64,000 nucleotides of DNA, taken from positions 3,906,001-3,970,000 of the forward strand of contig JAULSN010000002.1 of NCBI GenBank assembly GCA_033439765.1. Reading direction: 5' to 3'. Positions 36,304 through 48,062 of this stretch are shown piece after piece. Within the stretch, counting starts at the first letter, position 1. Every line of letters begins with the position of its first letter. The position numbers and the translations under genes were made by a program. The notes under the pieces are model-generated. The model saw only the letters and a list, made by a program, of their open reading frames with translations. It was not told where the DNA came from and did not search any database. The DNA is from Lasiosphaeria ovina (Eukaryota; Ascomycota; Sordariomycetes; Sordariales; Lasiosphaeriaceae).

Positions 36304-38720
36304 CTCTGGTTTCTCATGCATGTTAACGACGAAACGACCTTTTCTTTCCCCATCATTCGGCGGTGCCCTTGCTTCTTCTTTCCACGGCGTTATCAACAAA
36401 AGAATGGCGGCCCACAGAACAAGCCGATTATAAATTGAGTGGCAGCATTTTTGGATTTGCAACCTGCGATCTACGAGCGAGCGAATGTATTTTTTCTTCT
36501 TTTCCCTTCTTGGCCCGAAGGGCTTTTTGTGCGCGGGTTTATAATGCTTTGTCTTCTTCGTTAAGCAGCAACGGAGCGGGATAATCATCTTTTATTTACT
36601 ATTATTCACTATTATATACCCCCTTTCTAGGTAAAATATTTTTGACGATGGCGAAGAATCTGATGGGAGATGGAACATGGTTTATTTCTTCTTCTTATTT
36701 TCTTGGGCTGGCATATGAATTATGGAAACGGACACATGGAAATGGGAAAATCTTTGAAAAAGCGAGGAAGAGTGGAATGAATGGACGAATTCGCAATGGC
36801 TGGATGGGTCGATATGGGCAACAAGAACCAAAAAGAATGATGGAAACATTCTCTCTCCGGAAGAGCCTTAGACTTTTTTTTATACTTATATTTTATATCT
36901 TTCAATGTCTTTTCTATTTTCATCTTGTTCTCTCCTTGTGGTCCCGACCAAGGAGAGATGGTGATGAGCCGATAGCCGGAGGGGGTAAGCGGGGAGGTTA
37001 TGGCCCTCGAGTCTGTTGTTCTTCTCGGTCTGCACATATCTCGTGTTGCTTTTGGATACGCTCGCTGGGTGCTGCGTGAGCTCATCTGCCTGTTTTTGGT
37101 TTTGGAATGGCAGGACAATACGGGCAATGTCTCCAGTGTTGTTGATGCTGCTGCTGTGTGTACATACAGGCAGGATAGGAGGGAGATCTCTAACTCACAC
37201 TCTACGAGCAGTAAATGACCAAGGGGGGGTCTAATTGTCTGCCACAAAACGTACCCAATGTCAAAAAAAATGCTCGTGAGGCAATTGCAATAGCAAGATG
37301 GCTTGGTTGGGGGGGGAATGAAACCAGAGCTGCGTGTATGTGTATGGTGTGTCGGGTGTATGCGGTGCTTTGCTCGTGTGTGCATGTTTCTGTGACACCT
37401 CCCTCCCCCTCCCCCTCTCCCCACTCCAGCCAGCGTATCGTTTGCGTGTGTGCGTCCTGGGTGAATACCTCAGGTAGTTAACTGCGGACGGGATGAACCC
37501 GGAGTGTCGGTTTGGGTTATTGCCGCTCTTGCCAGCTTCACTCACTTCATCACACACGCTTGACGGGTTTTGCATGGCGCTGCTGTCTCGCGGTCTCGGT
37601 CTCGGTCTCGGTCTCGCTCCGGTCTCGCTCCTAGGCTTGCTTTCTCGGCCTTCCTCTCTCCCCCCTTGTGCCTATATTTTGCAAGACAACCCCTACAAAG
37701 GGGCGTGGGAAGAAAGACAGACAGAGAAAAGAAATCGAGAAAGACATTTCTCGTTATAGGCGAACACTGCCCAATGGGCCTTAAGGACAAAGGGGGGGGG
37801 GAACCCGTCAAACTCTCAGCCGCTTGCGTCTGACCGAGCGCGCGGTATGCTGTCGATCTTCTTTCCCTCTGTCGATCGCCACACTTCCTGTCTTACGTAG
37901 AAGAAACTACACACCCGACACCACTCACTTACTACCTTAGGTGCAGAAGGTATTTACGACGGTGCCCAGCCCGCTGTACATACATAGGTATACATTCACA
38001 CAAAGCAGGACGGTCGGTGAACTGGATTGACTGGGTTTTATTGGTCGCGGCCAAGTAAGTCGGTGTCGGTCGACCAAACGTATGGAACTAAGGTAGGTAG
38101 GTCGTGAGTGGGACCGCGTGCTTTTCTAGTGTAGAGACAAACATCACTGTCGATCGTGCTGCTGCTGTGCGACGTGCAGAAAGAAAGAAAAAAAATACGA
38201 CGGCCGAAAACGAAAGAAAGAGAGACTTTGGGAGGAAGGACAGTAGAAAACGGACTGAAATACACACCCATAAAGCACCCGGGGTCTTGCATACATGGAA
38301 AATTGGATGCCGCAGATGGATGACCCGACTCGATGTCTCTGGGCCTCCAACGGACCGACGGCGAACCTCGTTTCCCCCGTCTGATGTCTCAGTCAAAGTT
38401 CTAGACGCCAGGTCCTGGTGCCTATCCCATTGCGTGGCTCGGTTGGCCCTGAAACAATGGTTTTTTTTCTCTCTCTGTCTGTCTTTTCGGTATGTCTCTC
38501 GTGCTGCTGTGCCAGGACGAGGAAATCAAGTTCCTCGTGCCCCGCGGTTGGACTAGGTATACAGTGTACCCAGAGGCGAAGAGACACGATGACCCCCTCC
38601 CTCACCCTCGCGGCTGACAGCCAAACAAGCCCGGTGCGTTATTTATAAGACCGACTCGGATCATACAGAAATACACTATTGTACATGTACAGTACAATAC
38701 ATACAAGGGGCTGATTGTGA
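36304..38720. other. velC / mitochondrial-gene convergent intergenic region
   Basis: This 2.4-kb spacer lies between convergent genes. It holds T-rich 3' flanks, a GGTCTC tandem repeat (37592-37615), a poly-G run near 37791-37801 and CT/GA-biased stretches. Open frames here (for example 36720-37424 on the minus strand) are low-complexity and not supported as genes. Confidence 0.6.
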
Positions 38721-40067
38721 TCAGTCCTGTTTTGCGGGAGGATCTTTAGAGCGCCCCCTAAGAAGGTCGGCAGCCATTTCAGGTTGTCCGGCGACACGGA
38801 GCCATTCGGCCGCGTGTTTGACTTGACGCCTCAACTGTAAGAAGCGACTGAATGGCATGAACCGTTTCACGCCCACAACCTTTGAAATTCTGTTGGTCTC
38901 GGTCTGCGCGAGCAGAAAACAGGCACGTGGGTCGCCTGTTTGCCCGACTTTGAGAATGCACTCCATTCTCTCAGGCGAGTTGACCGGCAGCATCTTTGCG
39001 AGCTCCAGACATGCCATTTCATTGTCGAGCTCGAAAGCCGCGACCCTGAAGGCGGCTTCGGCCGGCTTGAGGATGTTTTCCTTGAGCAGGATGCGGCCGC
39101 GTCCTAGGTGGCAGCTAGCTTCCAGATCCCACCTGGACGGCCTCTTTTGGCCTGCCGATGTCGCCACGGTCTCGGGGCTGCTGTTGCGGCCAGCCTCCGC
39201 CTCCCCATAGACGAGAGCCTGGTCGAAGAACTGAAGGGCCTTGTCGTCGTCGCCGATGCGGCGGAGCATCATACCCTGCAGAGTTAAGGCGTTGAGGTCG
39301 CGCCCGCCGCTGCCTTGCAGGAGCTGCCTGAAGCGCGGCTCGATCACCTTGAACAGCTTGGCTTGCGGCCCGTTGTTGAGGTCTTTGGCTTGCAGCAGCA
39401 TGCGGTAGATGACCATGGTGGAAGGTCCGTAGCCAAGGTCCGACGCCGTCTCGAGCATATGGAAGCCTAGCCGCTTCTGCCTCGACGAGCCAAAGAGCTG
39501 GAGAATGGCTGTATAGTGCAGCGTGTAGTTGTCGATGCCGTGTTCTGCGTTGGAAAACAGGGGCTTGTCAGTTCACCGCTCCATCTGTAGCTGGCGACCA
39601 TTCTTCACGAAGGAGGCGAGCATGCTGGCCGGCTTCTATTGGGGAAACCAATACTACGCACCTGCTTTGAGCTTCCCCCTCCAGGTCGAGCCCCTCCTGG
39701 TGGCCAGTGAGCAGTACGCTATCGTAGTGTTGCAGCATTTGTGGCCAGTCAGGCCCTCGGGCAGCTCTTCGGCAACGCGCTGCTCCCAAAACTCCAGCGG
39801 AGAAACGTCGGCGGACATGAAGAGCAGGTCGTCTTCCACGCTGGATGGACTTTTGTGCCTTTTCGGGCTATGCATCATCAGAGGAGCACGTTTGAACTTT
39901 GCGTAGGGCCGAGACTGTGACGAGGCCGAGGACTGCAGCAGCAGCCTTTGGCATACAGCACGACGGCCGGAAGCCAGCAATGCGCCCGTCGCTGGGCTGC
40001 CAGGGTAAGACAGCTGCACAAAAGACCCTGCTGGTGCAGACGCCCGAGTCGGACGCCATGCCGCCAT
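38721..40067 (-). CDS. Probable mitochondrial Sel1/TPR-repeat-like protein
   Basis: Exons on the minus strand are 40067-39662 and 39544-38721; the 117-nt intron has a GTGCGT donor and an ACGCAG acceptor, giving 409 residues. The N-terminus (MAAWRPTRASAPAG..., rich in Arg, Ala and Ser with no acidic residue in the first 60) looks like a mitochondrial targeting sequence. The second exon is built of helical TPR/Sel1-like units: GFHMLETASDLGYGPSTM, LNALTLQGMMLRRIGDDDKALQFFDQAL, ASCHLGRGRILLKENILKPAEAAFRVAA and MACLELAKML. I recognise the family as a conserved fungal protein without a firm function. The last ~30 codons of exon 1 look out of frame: the -1 frame there reads DWPQMLQHYDSVLLTGHQEG, which is more protein-like, although the splice phase fits the annotated frame (see findings). 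Confidence 0.75.
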
Positions 40068-40620
40068 GGCGAAAAGGGGCCTAAGTGTGGACTGTGATGG
40101 GTGTGGATGGATGGAGTGATTGAGTGATTGAGTGATGAGGAGGACAAGCTGAGATTAGAGTGGCATTCTTCTTTCACAACAACGGAAGGCGTCAAGTGCC
40201 GCTATCTTTAGAGATAAAGTCGAGAATAGGCCAAGATTCCACAGAATACCGATGCGAGCGAGCGTATTTTTGGGCCAAGCAGTGTTCCGTATCGTAATCC
40301 GCAAATACCGAAGATTAGGTTAGATGTAAGTTGAATTGCCAGGCGTTGAATGCTCCACGAGTGACGTTGACGGACGCTCTCAGGATTTTGTAAGGGGTTT
40401 GGACGAAAAGCGGGGCCGGACCCGGGATACAGCCAATGGGATCCCTTGTCGGGAGCTCGACCTCGGAAAAAAACCGTTCCTCAGAATCCAAACGCTCTGG
40501 CTCATCAAAATTACACCAAAAAATTGTAAAAACTGCCATTTGCAACCACGCAAGAGCTTGGCCTGCCACACAGACGCTCATCGGACAACTTCGCCCCCTA
40601 GCCCTCAGGAATTCGTAGAT
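40068..40620. promoter_or_regulatory. Divergent promoter, mitochondrial gene / utp16
   Basis: 553 nt separate two divergent start codons, so both promoters must lie here or overlap the leaders. A/T-rich tracts occur near 40500-40530. The utp16 frame is open back to 40336 but lacks an upstream ATG. Confidence 0.6.
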
Positions 40621-41206
40621 ATGGCGCCTAGAAAGTCGCTGCGGAAGGCAGCGCGGCAGCCCGAAGTCATTGAAATCTCGTCAGATTCCGAGTTGGCGTC
40701 ATCGGCGGATGAGGCCACCTCGGCAGAAACCCTCACCAGACACAATCAGGATGGCGACAAGCAAAAACCCCCAAGGGAAAAGAGAATTACCGATGGGAGC
40801 GAGCAGATGGACAACATCTTATCCTCGCCTGCGAGAGCAAAGTTGCCAGTTCGTGTTAAGGACACGGGCTCTACGAGACACAGGCACGTCAGCATCGAGA
40901 TCCCGCTGCCAACTTCGTCGGTGCGGTCCAGGGACCACGAGATCTCGGACAGCGACGGGGGAAACGAGGAAGTCTTCAAGACGCCTCTGAATGTGAGGAA
41001 GCACATCACATTCGACAGCGATGGTGAGGAGTTTGTTACGCCCATGGAAGCGCCGTCTAGGAATCCCCTCGAGCGTAGTCTCGCCGCCAAAGCTTCAGCA
41101 GCGAGGGCACCCGCAGTCAAGGCACCGCCAGCCGGAGCACCACTGGCACAGACACCCGGTGTCGAGGCAAAGGAAGTTACGCCGGAAGCGGACGAGGATG
41201 ATGAGA

Positions 41207-41257
<51 letters not shown>

Positions 41258-41871
41258 CCCCAGAAGCTATCTCTTCACATGCCGCCGAAGCACAGCTGGC
41301 AAAATCCGCAGAGGCTGCCGCAAAGGCTGCAGAGAAGTAGGCACTTCTAAATATCCGTCAAGACGTGGCCCTAGCCGCTAACATGAGTTACAGACAAGCT
41401 GCCGCGCTTAAGCGCAAGCGCAAGGAGCGTGATGCCGTCTTCAAGGGACAGGCTGAAGAGAGAAAAAGCACCCAGAAGAAGCTAGCCACCCCCCAAGAAG
41501 GCGAGGTGGATGCAAAGCCACAGGATTCGGCGTCGTCCGAGAAGCGGAAGAGGGCATTGCCCAATCTGCTTCCCCTAGAGCTGCTAGAGTCGGACGACGA
41601 AGATGACAGTCCTCAGCGGCCCGACTCTGCCGTCGACGGCAAGCCCAAGAGAAGGAAGCTTGGTGCCGCCGCCGAGCGGAAACTGGCCTACGGAGCCAAG
41701 GCCCCACGAGACCAAAAGGTGGGATCGACAGTGTTTAGAGTCGTGACAAACCGCGGAGACGATAGTTTGGCGCCCAGGCTCAAGAAGGTCACGGTGGATG
41801 TCAAGGAGCAGCTCCTAAAAAGGCACCGAGTGCCTCAGGCCAAGGGCGGATTTTTTGTCAAGAGTCGGTAG
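40621..41871 (+). CDS. utp16: Utp16/Bud21-like U3 snoRNP-associated protein
   Basis: Utp16 (Bud21) belongs to the small-subunit processome that works with U3 snoRNA on pre-18S rRNA in the nucleolus. Exons are 40621-41336 and 41394-41871 (57-nt intron, GTAGGC donor, GCTAAC branch site, GTTACAG acceptor), giving 397 residues. The N-terminal half is disordered, with SUMO-interaction-like VIEISSDSE near residue 15 and a run of 15 Asp (41209-41253). The conserved C-terminal part starts around the intron: KQAAALKRKRKERDAVFKGQAEERK, then RALPNLLPLELLESDDED, and ends GSTVFRVV...LKKVTVDVKEQLLKRHRVPQ...GGFFVKSR, characteristic of the U3-snoRNA-associated family. The start is the first in-frame ATG. Confidence 0.88.
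41209..41253 (+). repeat. GAC trinucleotide run (15 units) in utp16
   Basis: Fifteen uninterrupted GAC codons encode poly-Asp. Such runs often vary in length between strains. Confidence 0.95.
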
Positions 41872-42533
41872 ACGGATCGTGGCTGCTCATGAGAAAAGCA
41901 TTCGACGCGAACCTTCTTTCCGACCGGCCCAAGGACCAGAACTCATCGGGCAGTTGCATTCTGTCACCTGGCGTTTGGATCGCAGCCTATAGGGTGAAGA
42001 CAGGGCAACCTCGATTCACATATGCACGCGCTATCCCGTGGAAGGCATTGCTTCCATGTAGTGTGTGAGGTTTTTAGGATTGCAACATAGGTTTGCGAGA
42101 TATTATTGATGGGCTTGGAGGACAAAAGTTGGCGGTTCGCATCACGGATCGGGACGGGCTGGGATCTGACTAGTAGTAAAATGTACTGGGCATGGGAAGG
42201 AGTTATCGTGTCATTTTTTTTTATAAATATCTTTTCACGGGATTGGGAAATTTGACATTTGACTCGCAAGCTCCTTCCGGGTTTTGTCCAGCAGCACTTG
42301 CCAAGTGAGGTCGGCTCACCTGTGAGTCGCCTGCACGTGTGGGTGGTTCGGGCAGTTCCACGACCGGAGCTTTTAGTCGCGCACATCTCATCCCACTGCT
42401 CCGATCTTCGTCCTTTGCAGAAGCTTGCAACTTTCCATTTAATACCTCTCACCACTCCAAATCTTCCGCTCAAGGCCCATTTTGCTGCTGCTATTCCTCT
42501 CCACCACGATCAATCACACCAACACCGCCCAAC
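41872..42533. promoter_or_regulatory. utp16 3' region and tpi promoter with CT-rich leader
   Basis: A 662-nt spacer between two plus-strand genes. From about 42410 to the tpi ATG the DNA is pyrimidine/CACC-rich with almost no G, as is typical for leaders of highly expressed fungal glycolytic genes. No separate gene is seen. Confidence 0.6.
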
Positions 42534-43536
42534 ATGGCTCGCAAGTTTTTCGTCGGCGGCAACTTCAAGATGTATGTTAAACCTTCGCGGGGCAGGGCCT
42601 TATTTACCCCGCCATGCCCACACCCCGTCGTGAATCTCGAAAGCTCATGGACCGCTGCTTAACTGCCCAACAGGAACGGTACCATCGAGTCCGTCAAGTC
42701 GATTGTCAAGAACCTCAACGATGCCAAGCTGGACTCCAACGTTGGTATGTCAAGACCGAGAAACTTCTCCGGCTCTGTGCTTCCCCCGGGATAACTAACC
42801 TCCGTTCGTCGCTGGTGGCAGATGTGGTGATCGCCCCTCCGGCGCTCTACTTGCTTCTCGTCCGCGAGCACCTCAAGCCCGGCCTCGAGGTGGCGGCGCA
42901 GAACGTGTTTGACAAGCCCAACGGCGCCTACACGGGCGAGATCAGCGTGTCGCAGCTCAAGGACAGCAACATCAACTGGACGATTCTGGGCCACTCTGAG
43001 CGCCGGACCATCCTGGGCGAGTCGGACGAGGTGGTGGCGTCCAAGACCAAGGTCGCTACCGAGGGTGGCATCGGCGTCATATGGTGCTGCGGCGAGTCGC
43101 TCGAGGAGCGCGAGAGCGGCAAGACCATCTCGGTTATCGAGAAGCAGCTGGCTGCCGTCAGCGCCAAGATCGGCGACTGGAGCAAGGTCGTCATTGCCTA
43201 CGAGCCCATTTGGGCCATCGGCACGGGCAAGGTCGCCACCGTGCAGCAGGCCCAGGAGGTGCACGCCTCGATCCGGTCCTGGCTCAAGGCCAACGTCAGC
43301 GAGGACGTGGCCAAGCAGACGCGGATTCTCTACGGAGGAAGCGTCAACGGAAAGAACTGCAAGGAGTTGGCCAAGGAGGAGGATATCGACGGCTTCCTCG
43401 TCGGCGGTGCCAGCTTGAAGCCCGAGTGTGAGTTCCCTCCCTTCCCCTTCCCCTTTCGCCTCTGCCAAGCCAAGAGGGGACGCAATGGCTAACCCGCGTT
43501 GCAATAGTTGTCGACATCATCAACGCCAACCAGTAA
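42534..43536 (+). CDS. tpi1: Triosephosphate isomerase
   Basis: The enzyme interconverts dihydroxyacetone phosphate and glyceraldehyde 3-phosphate in cytosolic glycolysis. Four exons, 42534-42571, 42674-42744, 42822-43427 and 43508-43536, encode 247 residues, the usual family length. Catalytic elements are all present: the N-terminal Lys in VGGNFKMNGT (residue 12), the His in NWTILGHSERR, the general base Glu in AYEPIWAIGTGK (with the mobile loop following) and the phosphate-binding YGGSVNGKN. The first intron splits the ATG codon of FKM and the last falls just before the terminal FVDIINANQ. The CT-rich leader and strongly C-biased third codon positions fit high expression. Confidence 0.98.
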
Positions 43537-43886
43537 AGCACCATCCGCAAATGGGCCAAGGCCGAAGCCGCCTAGGATATTGCCACGGTACCTTGCAAAC
43601 AGGAGGGAACAATGGTCAAAAAAATTATGGATAGAGACGAGAAACGGAATCATTTGATACAGTCGCTCTTCAATGCAGCCACATCCTCATTTCCTAACCC
43701 TCAAATTGCCGCCGTGACTGCCAGTTTCCAGCCAGAGCATGTAGTGCGAATCAATATCCGGTTAATGCACGCCACCAATAGTTACAACGCCGTCCCGACC
43801 TGACAACCCCAAGTATGAGAAGTCGACAGAGGTAACCTCGTATATTTGTACAATGTGGCCCATGAAGCCCACCCCTATACGCCCGG
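43537..43886. other. tpi / mrpl51 convergent 3' region
   Basis: 350 nt between convergent stop codons; 3' UTRs are expected and nothing else is seen. Confidence 0.6.
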
Positions 43887-44479
43887 CTATACCCGCATAC
43901 CATTGCCATGGTAAGGACTCCAGATGCCTCGAACGCTCTCGTTGATGCTCTGGACCGGCTTGGTAACCTTCTTCAGCTTCTCTCCGCTCGCGTCTCTTAG
44001 AAGCTCGACCTTCTTGAGGATCTGTAGAGGCTCTAGATTCCGCACACAGATAGCCTTGTCGCGGCCGTTGATATAGTGTCCGGTGATGACGGGATGTTTT
44101 GACGGTCGAGGGGAGACGGTGAACTCGATCTGGGGATGCGCGGCCGCGAACTTGGGCAGAATGGACTTGATGAAGCCACTAGAGAACCGAAGGGGTAAGC
44201 AATGAGCTTCCTGCCAGAAGTGTTTCTTCCCTAAAAGAAGCTGGGTATCCTTACTTCATGCCCTTGGAACTGCCGGCCCAGTCACAGTAGTGGAAGTCCA
44301 TCTTCTTGCATTGCAAGATGAAGGCGCCGAGCCCGTTCTAGATGCGTCGGCGGTAGATGGTTAGCTACTGCTTGGTTCCCACGCGTGCCGCCTGCAGCAT
44401 GACCGGAATAAGGGGGAGAGTCATAATCGTGTGTTCTTACTCGGCCGGTGGTAATGCGATGTACTGCTTTGACCCCCAT
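43887..44479 (-). CDS. mrpl51: Mitochondrial large-subunit ribosomal protein mL43 (MRPL51)
   Basis: This is a structural protein of the mitochondrial 54S ribosomal subunit, thioredoxin-like L51/S25/CI-B8 fold family. Minus-strand exons are 44479-44441, 44337-44255 and 44178-43887 (introns of 103 and 76 nt), giving 137 residues. The protein begins MGVKAVHRITTGRNGLGAFILQCKKMDFHYCDWAGSSKGMNGF. It contains HPVITGHYINGRDKAICVRNLEPLQILKKVELLRDASGEKLKK, which is diagnostic for fungal mL43. Both splice phases are consistent with the family sequence. The gene is divergent from snp1 and convergent with tpi. Confidence 0.93.
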
Positions 44480-44885
44480 CGTCGCTGCTTCGACGAGTCG
44501 TCATAATCTGAACGGCAACTTTCGTCGCGGTTGGCAAGGCATTGAGACCCCTTCAAAGTTGAGCGCCAGAGGAAAGATCCTCGCACGTGATTGGCCGGAA
44601 GACATGACGCCCACTTTTCTGTTCCTATTGTTCGCTAGCGCGTGCACGGAGCACCCAAGTTTCCAGCTACTAACTTTTCGTCACCCTTCCTTCCTGTTGG
44701 CGAATGCTTAACCTTGTCACCACCTGTAGTTCTGCCTCTTTATTTCGCAACGTCGCGTCTTTTCCATCCCTCGCGTCGACTATCAGTCGGCATCACCATT
44801 TTTTTTCGCGCAGCTAATAGCGCATTAATCCCGAAGTTGCACAAGTGCAATACGAAGAATACAAGACCAAAAGCGTCCTGCTAAA
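44480..44885. promoter_or_regulatory. Divergent promoter, mrpl51 / snp1
   Basis: 406 nt separate the two divergent start codons and must serve both. Pyrimidine-rich DNA leads toward snp1 (about 44640-44800). No third gene is seen. Confidence 0.6.
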
Positions 44886-46629
44886 ATGACGGACAAGCTT
44901 CCCCGCGAGCTTTTGAGCCTCTTCGCGCCGCGCCCGCCCCTGCGATGGGTGCCGCCTATCGACGCCGCGCCTGAGCTGCGCAAGACGACCCCAATCACAG
45001 GCCTGGCCCAGTATCTGCCTGCAATTGCCCAGTATGAGCAGGAATGCGAGTACCACCCGACAGAGAGCTGGCTCGAGAAGCGCGATCGTTTGAAGCTCGA
45101 GAAGGAGCGCGCTCTCGAGAAGCTGGCCAAAGAGGGCCCGACTGACTGTAAGCGCATCACCCTCTCCTCGCATCACCCCGCCATTTCCTCCACTCTCGTT
45201 TTATCTTCCACTTTGGCTTGCAATGTGCTGACGAGAAATAGACAACCCCCATGAGGACCCCAACATTCGTGGAGATGCTTTCAAGACTTTGATTGTGGCG
45301 CGCCTTGACTACACGGCTGATGAGCGTGATCTGGAGCGCGAGTTTGGCCGTTTTGGTCCCATTGAGCGCGTAAGTGTACACCACCCTCCGCCGCCCTGGG
45401 TTTCCTGGCCTCTCCGTGCCGGTACCTTCACGAGAGATAGACTCTGACCTGTTTGATTCTAGATTCGCATCATCAAGGACACTCATGCCGACGAGAAGGG
45501 AAATAAGAAGCGTAAACCCCACCGCGGCTATGCCTTCGTCGTGTTTGAGCGCGAGAAGGATATGAGAGGTAATGCTTTTGTCACATCTAACCTCCCAGAC
45601 CCTCTTCTTCTTGTCCTGGCCGCTGCGTATATGCTCAGGCTGTTCCTTGCCTACGGACATCATGGCCCTCAAGCTTGCCTTTTGTCCAGGGTAAATATAC
45701 TTGATGATATATCATCCTCCCTCCTTTCCCTCTTCTATATCCCAAGTCACACCTTGAAAAGGTGATTTCGTGTGTTGAAAATGGTAAGGCGTTAACTAAC
45801 ACAACGCGCATCTGGCGCATGCGCGGATTTAGCTGCTTTGGACAATTGTAACGACATGCGCATCAAAGATCGTCGCATCAAGGTTGACGTAGAGAGAGGC
45901 CGAACCGTCAAAGGCTGGAAGCCTCGTCGCTTTGGCGGCGGACTTGGCGGAAGAGGCTATACCAAGGCCGTCGCACCATCTCGACCTATTGGCCCAGGTG
46001 GCTTCGGCGGAGGCTTCCGCGGCGGCTTTGGTGGCGACCGTGGCGGCTTCAGAGGACGGGACCGCGGATTCCGTGGTGGTGGTGGTGGTGGCGGTTTTGC
46101 TAGTGACCGTGGTTTCCCCCGCGGCGGCGGCTTTGGCGGTGGCCGTGGTGGCGACCGTTTTGGTGACCGCGTCTACGGTGGCGCCCCCAACGGACACACT
46201 TCTGGACCTCCCAATGCTCCCAACGGTCCTGGCGGCGGCCGTGACTTTGGCGGCGGTGCCCGCGACTTTGGCAACCGCGACGACCGACGTGACGGTGGAA
46301 GTCGAGGTGGCGGTGGGTATGGTGGCCGTGACGCCGGTGCTCGCTCATATGATGACAGAGCGGCGAATTCCTTCCGCGGCGGAGGCATTGGCGGCGGCGG
46401 AGCCGAACGCAATGCTCGGCAAACCGGCAGCAACATGGAGCCCATCCGGCCTCGTGAGAATTTCCGCGATCGAGACGGTCCTCGGGATTCCGGCCCTCGT
46501 GATGGCAGCTCTCGTGATGGCGGTGGATATCACGGAAGCCGCGACTACGACCGACCCAGAGAAGACGACTCGCGCAAGCGCGGCTACGATGGCGGTTACG
46601 AAGACCCTAGAAAGCTGCGACGATACTAG
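44886..46629 (+). CDS. snp1: U1 small nuclear ribonucleoprotein 70 kDa (Snp1)
   Basis: U1-70K binds stem-loop I of U1 snRNA and helps recognise 5' splice sites. Exons are 44886-45147, 45242-45369, 45463-45568 and 45833-46629 (introns 94, 93 and 264 nt), giving 430 residues. The N-terminal U1-70K segment ([18 protein letters not shown]..., residues 9-85) is followed by an RRM at about 101-178. RNP2 is TLIVARLDY (103-111) and RNP1 is RGYAFVVF, with [24 protein letters not shown] closing the domain. The C-terminal half is Gly/Arg-rich with RD/RE repeats and ends EDPRKLRRY. Intron 3 stays open for about 65 codons if retained and carries a near-consensus branch site (TTAACTAAC near 45793). Confidence 0.95.
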
Positions 46630-47350
46630 CCAAACTGTGCCAACGTCTTGTGGGTGGGTATCAGTCCTATTCTTCACTTTCGTAATCACGTCCTTCCTTC
46701 CCTTTCGACATCGAGGGTAAGCCGAACCATGCCATGCCTGGCAAGCCGCAGATGTCCCAAACCTGGTACCGGCAGACTTCATTTCCGCCAAGGTAATCCG
46801 TCGGCCGCCCGCTTGCCATCTGTCGCACTCTCGGATCAAGGCCCCTTGTTCAGCCTGTCTTTGCGGTCTGTTGCACCGTTTTCTCCGCGACAGAAACCAC
46901 GTGTTGAGTGCTGTGAGCACTTGCCAATGCCCTCTTTCTATTTTTTCGACATAGCCCTTTGCCCAGAGAAAGACTTGCCGTCAGAGAAGGTAATTTTTTT
47001 TCGTGTCTGTATTTATCACCGCTTTTTTCCTTACTGTACAAGATTGTAAGCGTCGTGGTTGGTCAAGGGGGAGAAGAATCAAAACTCGCAGTGGGAAGGC
47101 AGGGCACCAAAACTAGGTAATAGCGTAGGTATGCAAAATGAGGATTCGCACTGAAAGGTAAGGTCAGAGGTAAGCAACTCTTGACTGTTTGCCGCTGGCC
47201 TCGGGGAGGTGTTGCTTCGGTATGTGACCCAAGCCAGCCAGATACTGAGGATGTCCCATATCGCTCGCTTTTGCTTGTTTGGCCGAGTGGAAAGTAGGCC
47301 AGATAGATCAGATACGCACAATCGAATTCTATCAGCCAGCAACTCCCTTG

Positions 47351-47385
<35 letters not shown>

Positions 47386-48062
47386 GTAGAGGCTGAACTA
47401 TTGCAGCTGCTTCTAAGACGGAGATGGTTGGTGTACTCCGTAGCCAGCTTCTTTCCCTTTCTTTATTATTCGGGATCAGATTTCTGAAAAGAGCAGTTTA
47501 TTTAACCTGTTTGTTTTGTGCACCCGTCATGCTGAGACAGAAAGTTGTACTCTTTTCTTCTGTTCACCCTTTTTGTTACTATGCCTGGGATACAAAAGAG
47601 CAGCAGCTTCTGAAGCCCTAAGTGTAACTTTATACTCATTGCTACTATCCACGGATTGGATTGTATGTGTATATTTATTCGTCTACTCCAGGAGCGACTT
47701 CCGCAGTTAGATTTGAATTGTATGTGTTTGGTACTCGTACTCCATCCACGCATTCACAGACAATTCTCAGAGACTAGCATGTGTTTCAAGAAGCAACAAG
47801 GCGTGTTGTGCGATTTTACTAAATATTCTTTTTGTCTTCCTCTCAAGACGCTGTGACCCATAGCCCGGAAACCTCCCCATCGAGAGTACATAGAGAAAAC
47901 CTAGCTCGCCACATGGATGTAGATAGGCAATGGTATCATGCAATAACCCCCCTTTACCGTATGTGTAAAAACAGACGAGAACCGAATAACAGAGTGTGAC
48001 GTGATGTGAGAGTGTGAGTGTGAGTGAGAATCTTTTTGTATTTTGTTTTTCGTTAGTATTGT
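46630..48062. other. snp1 / mrt4 convergent intergenic region
   Basis: A 1.4-kb A/T-richer spacer between convergent genes. It includes a dinucleotide TG array at 47352-47382 and T-rich 3' flanks. No gene is supported. Confidence 0.6.
47352..47382 (+). repeat. TG dinucleotide microsatellite
   Basis: About 15 uninterrupted TG units lie in the spacer between snp1 and mrt4. Confidence 0.95.

Noticed and set aside
36720..37424. Minus-strand open frame of 234 codons downstream of velC
   Set aside because: Low-complexity start, Ser/His/Thr-rich body and no recognised domain; overlaps T-rich 3' flank DNA.
42659..43504. Long open frame antisense to tpi (281 codons)
   Set aside because: It mirrors the strongly codon-biased tpi exon 3 and its introns; composition is Leu/Ala/Gly-rich with no family signal.
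45932..46720. Alternative-frame open frame in snp1 (262 codons)
   Set aside because: Arises from the Gly/Arg-rich repeats of U1-70K read in another frame.
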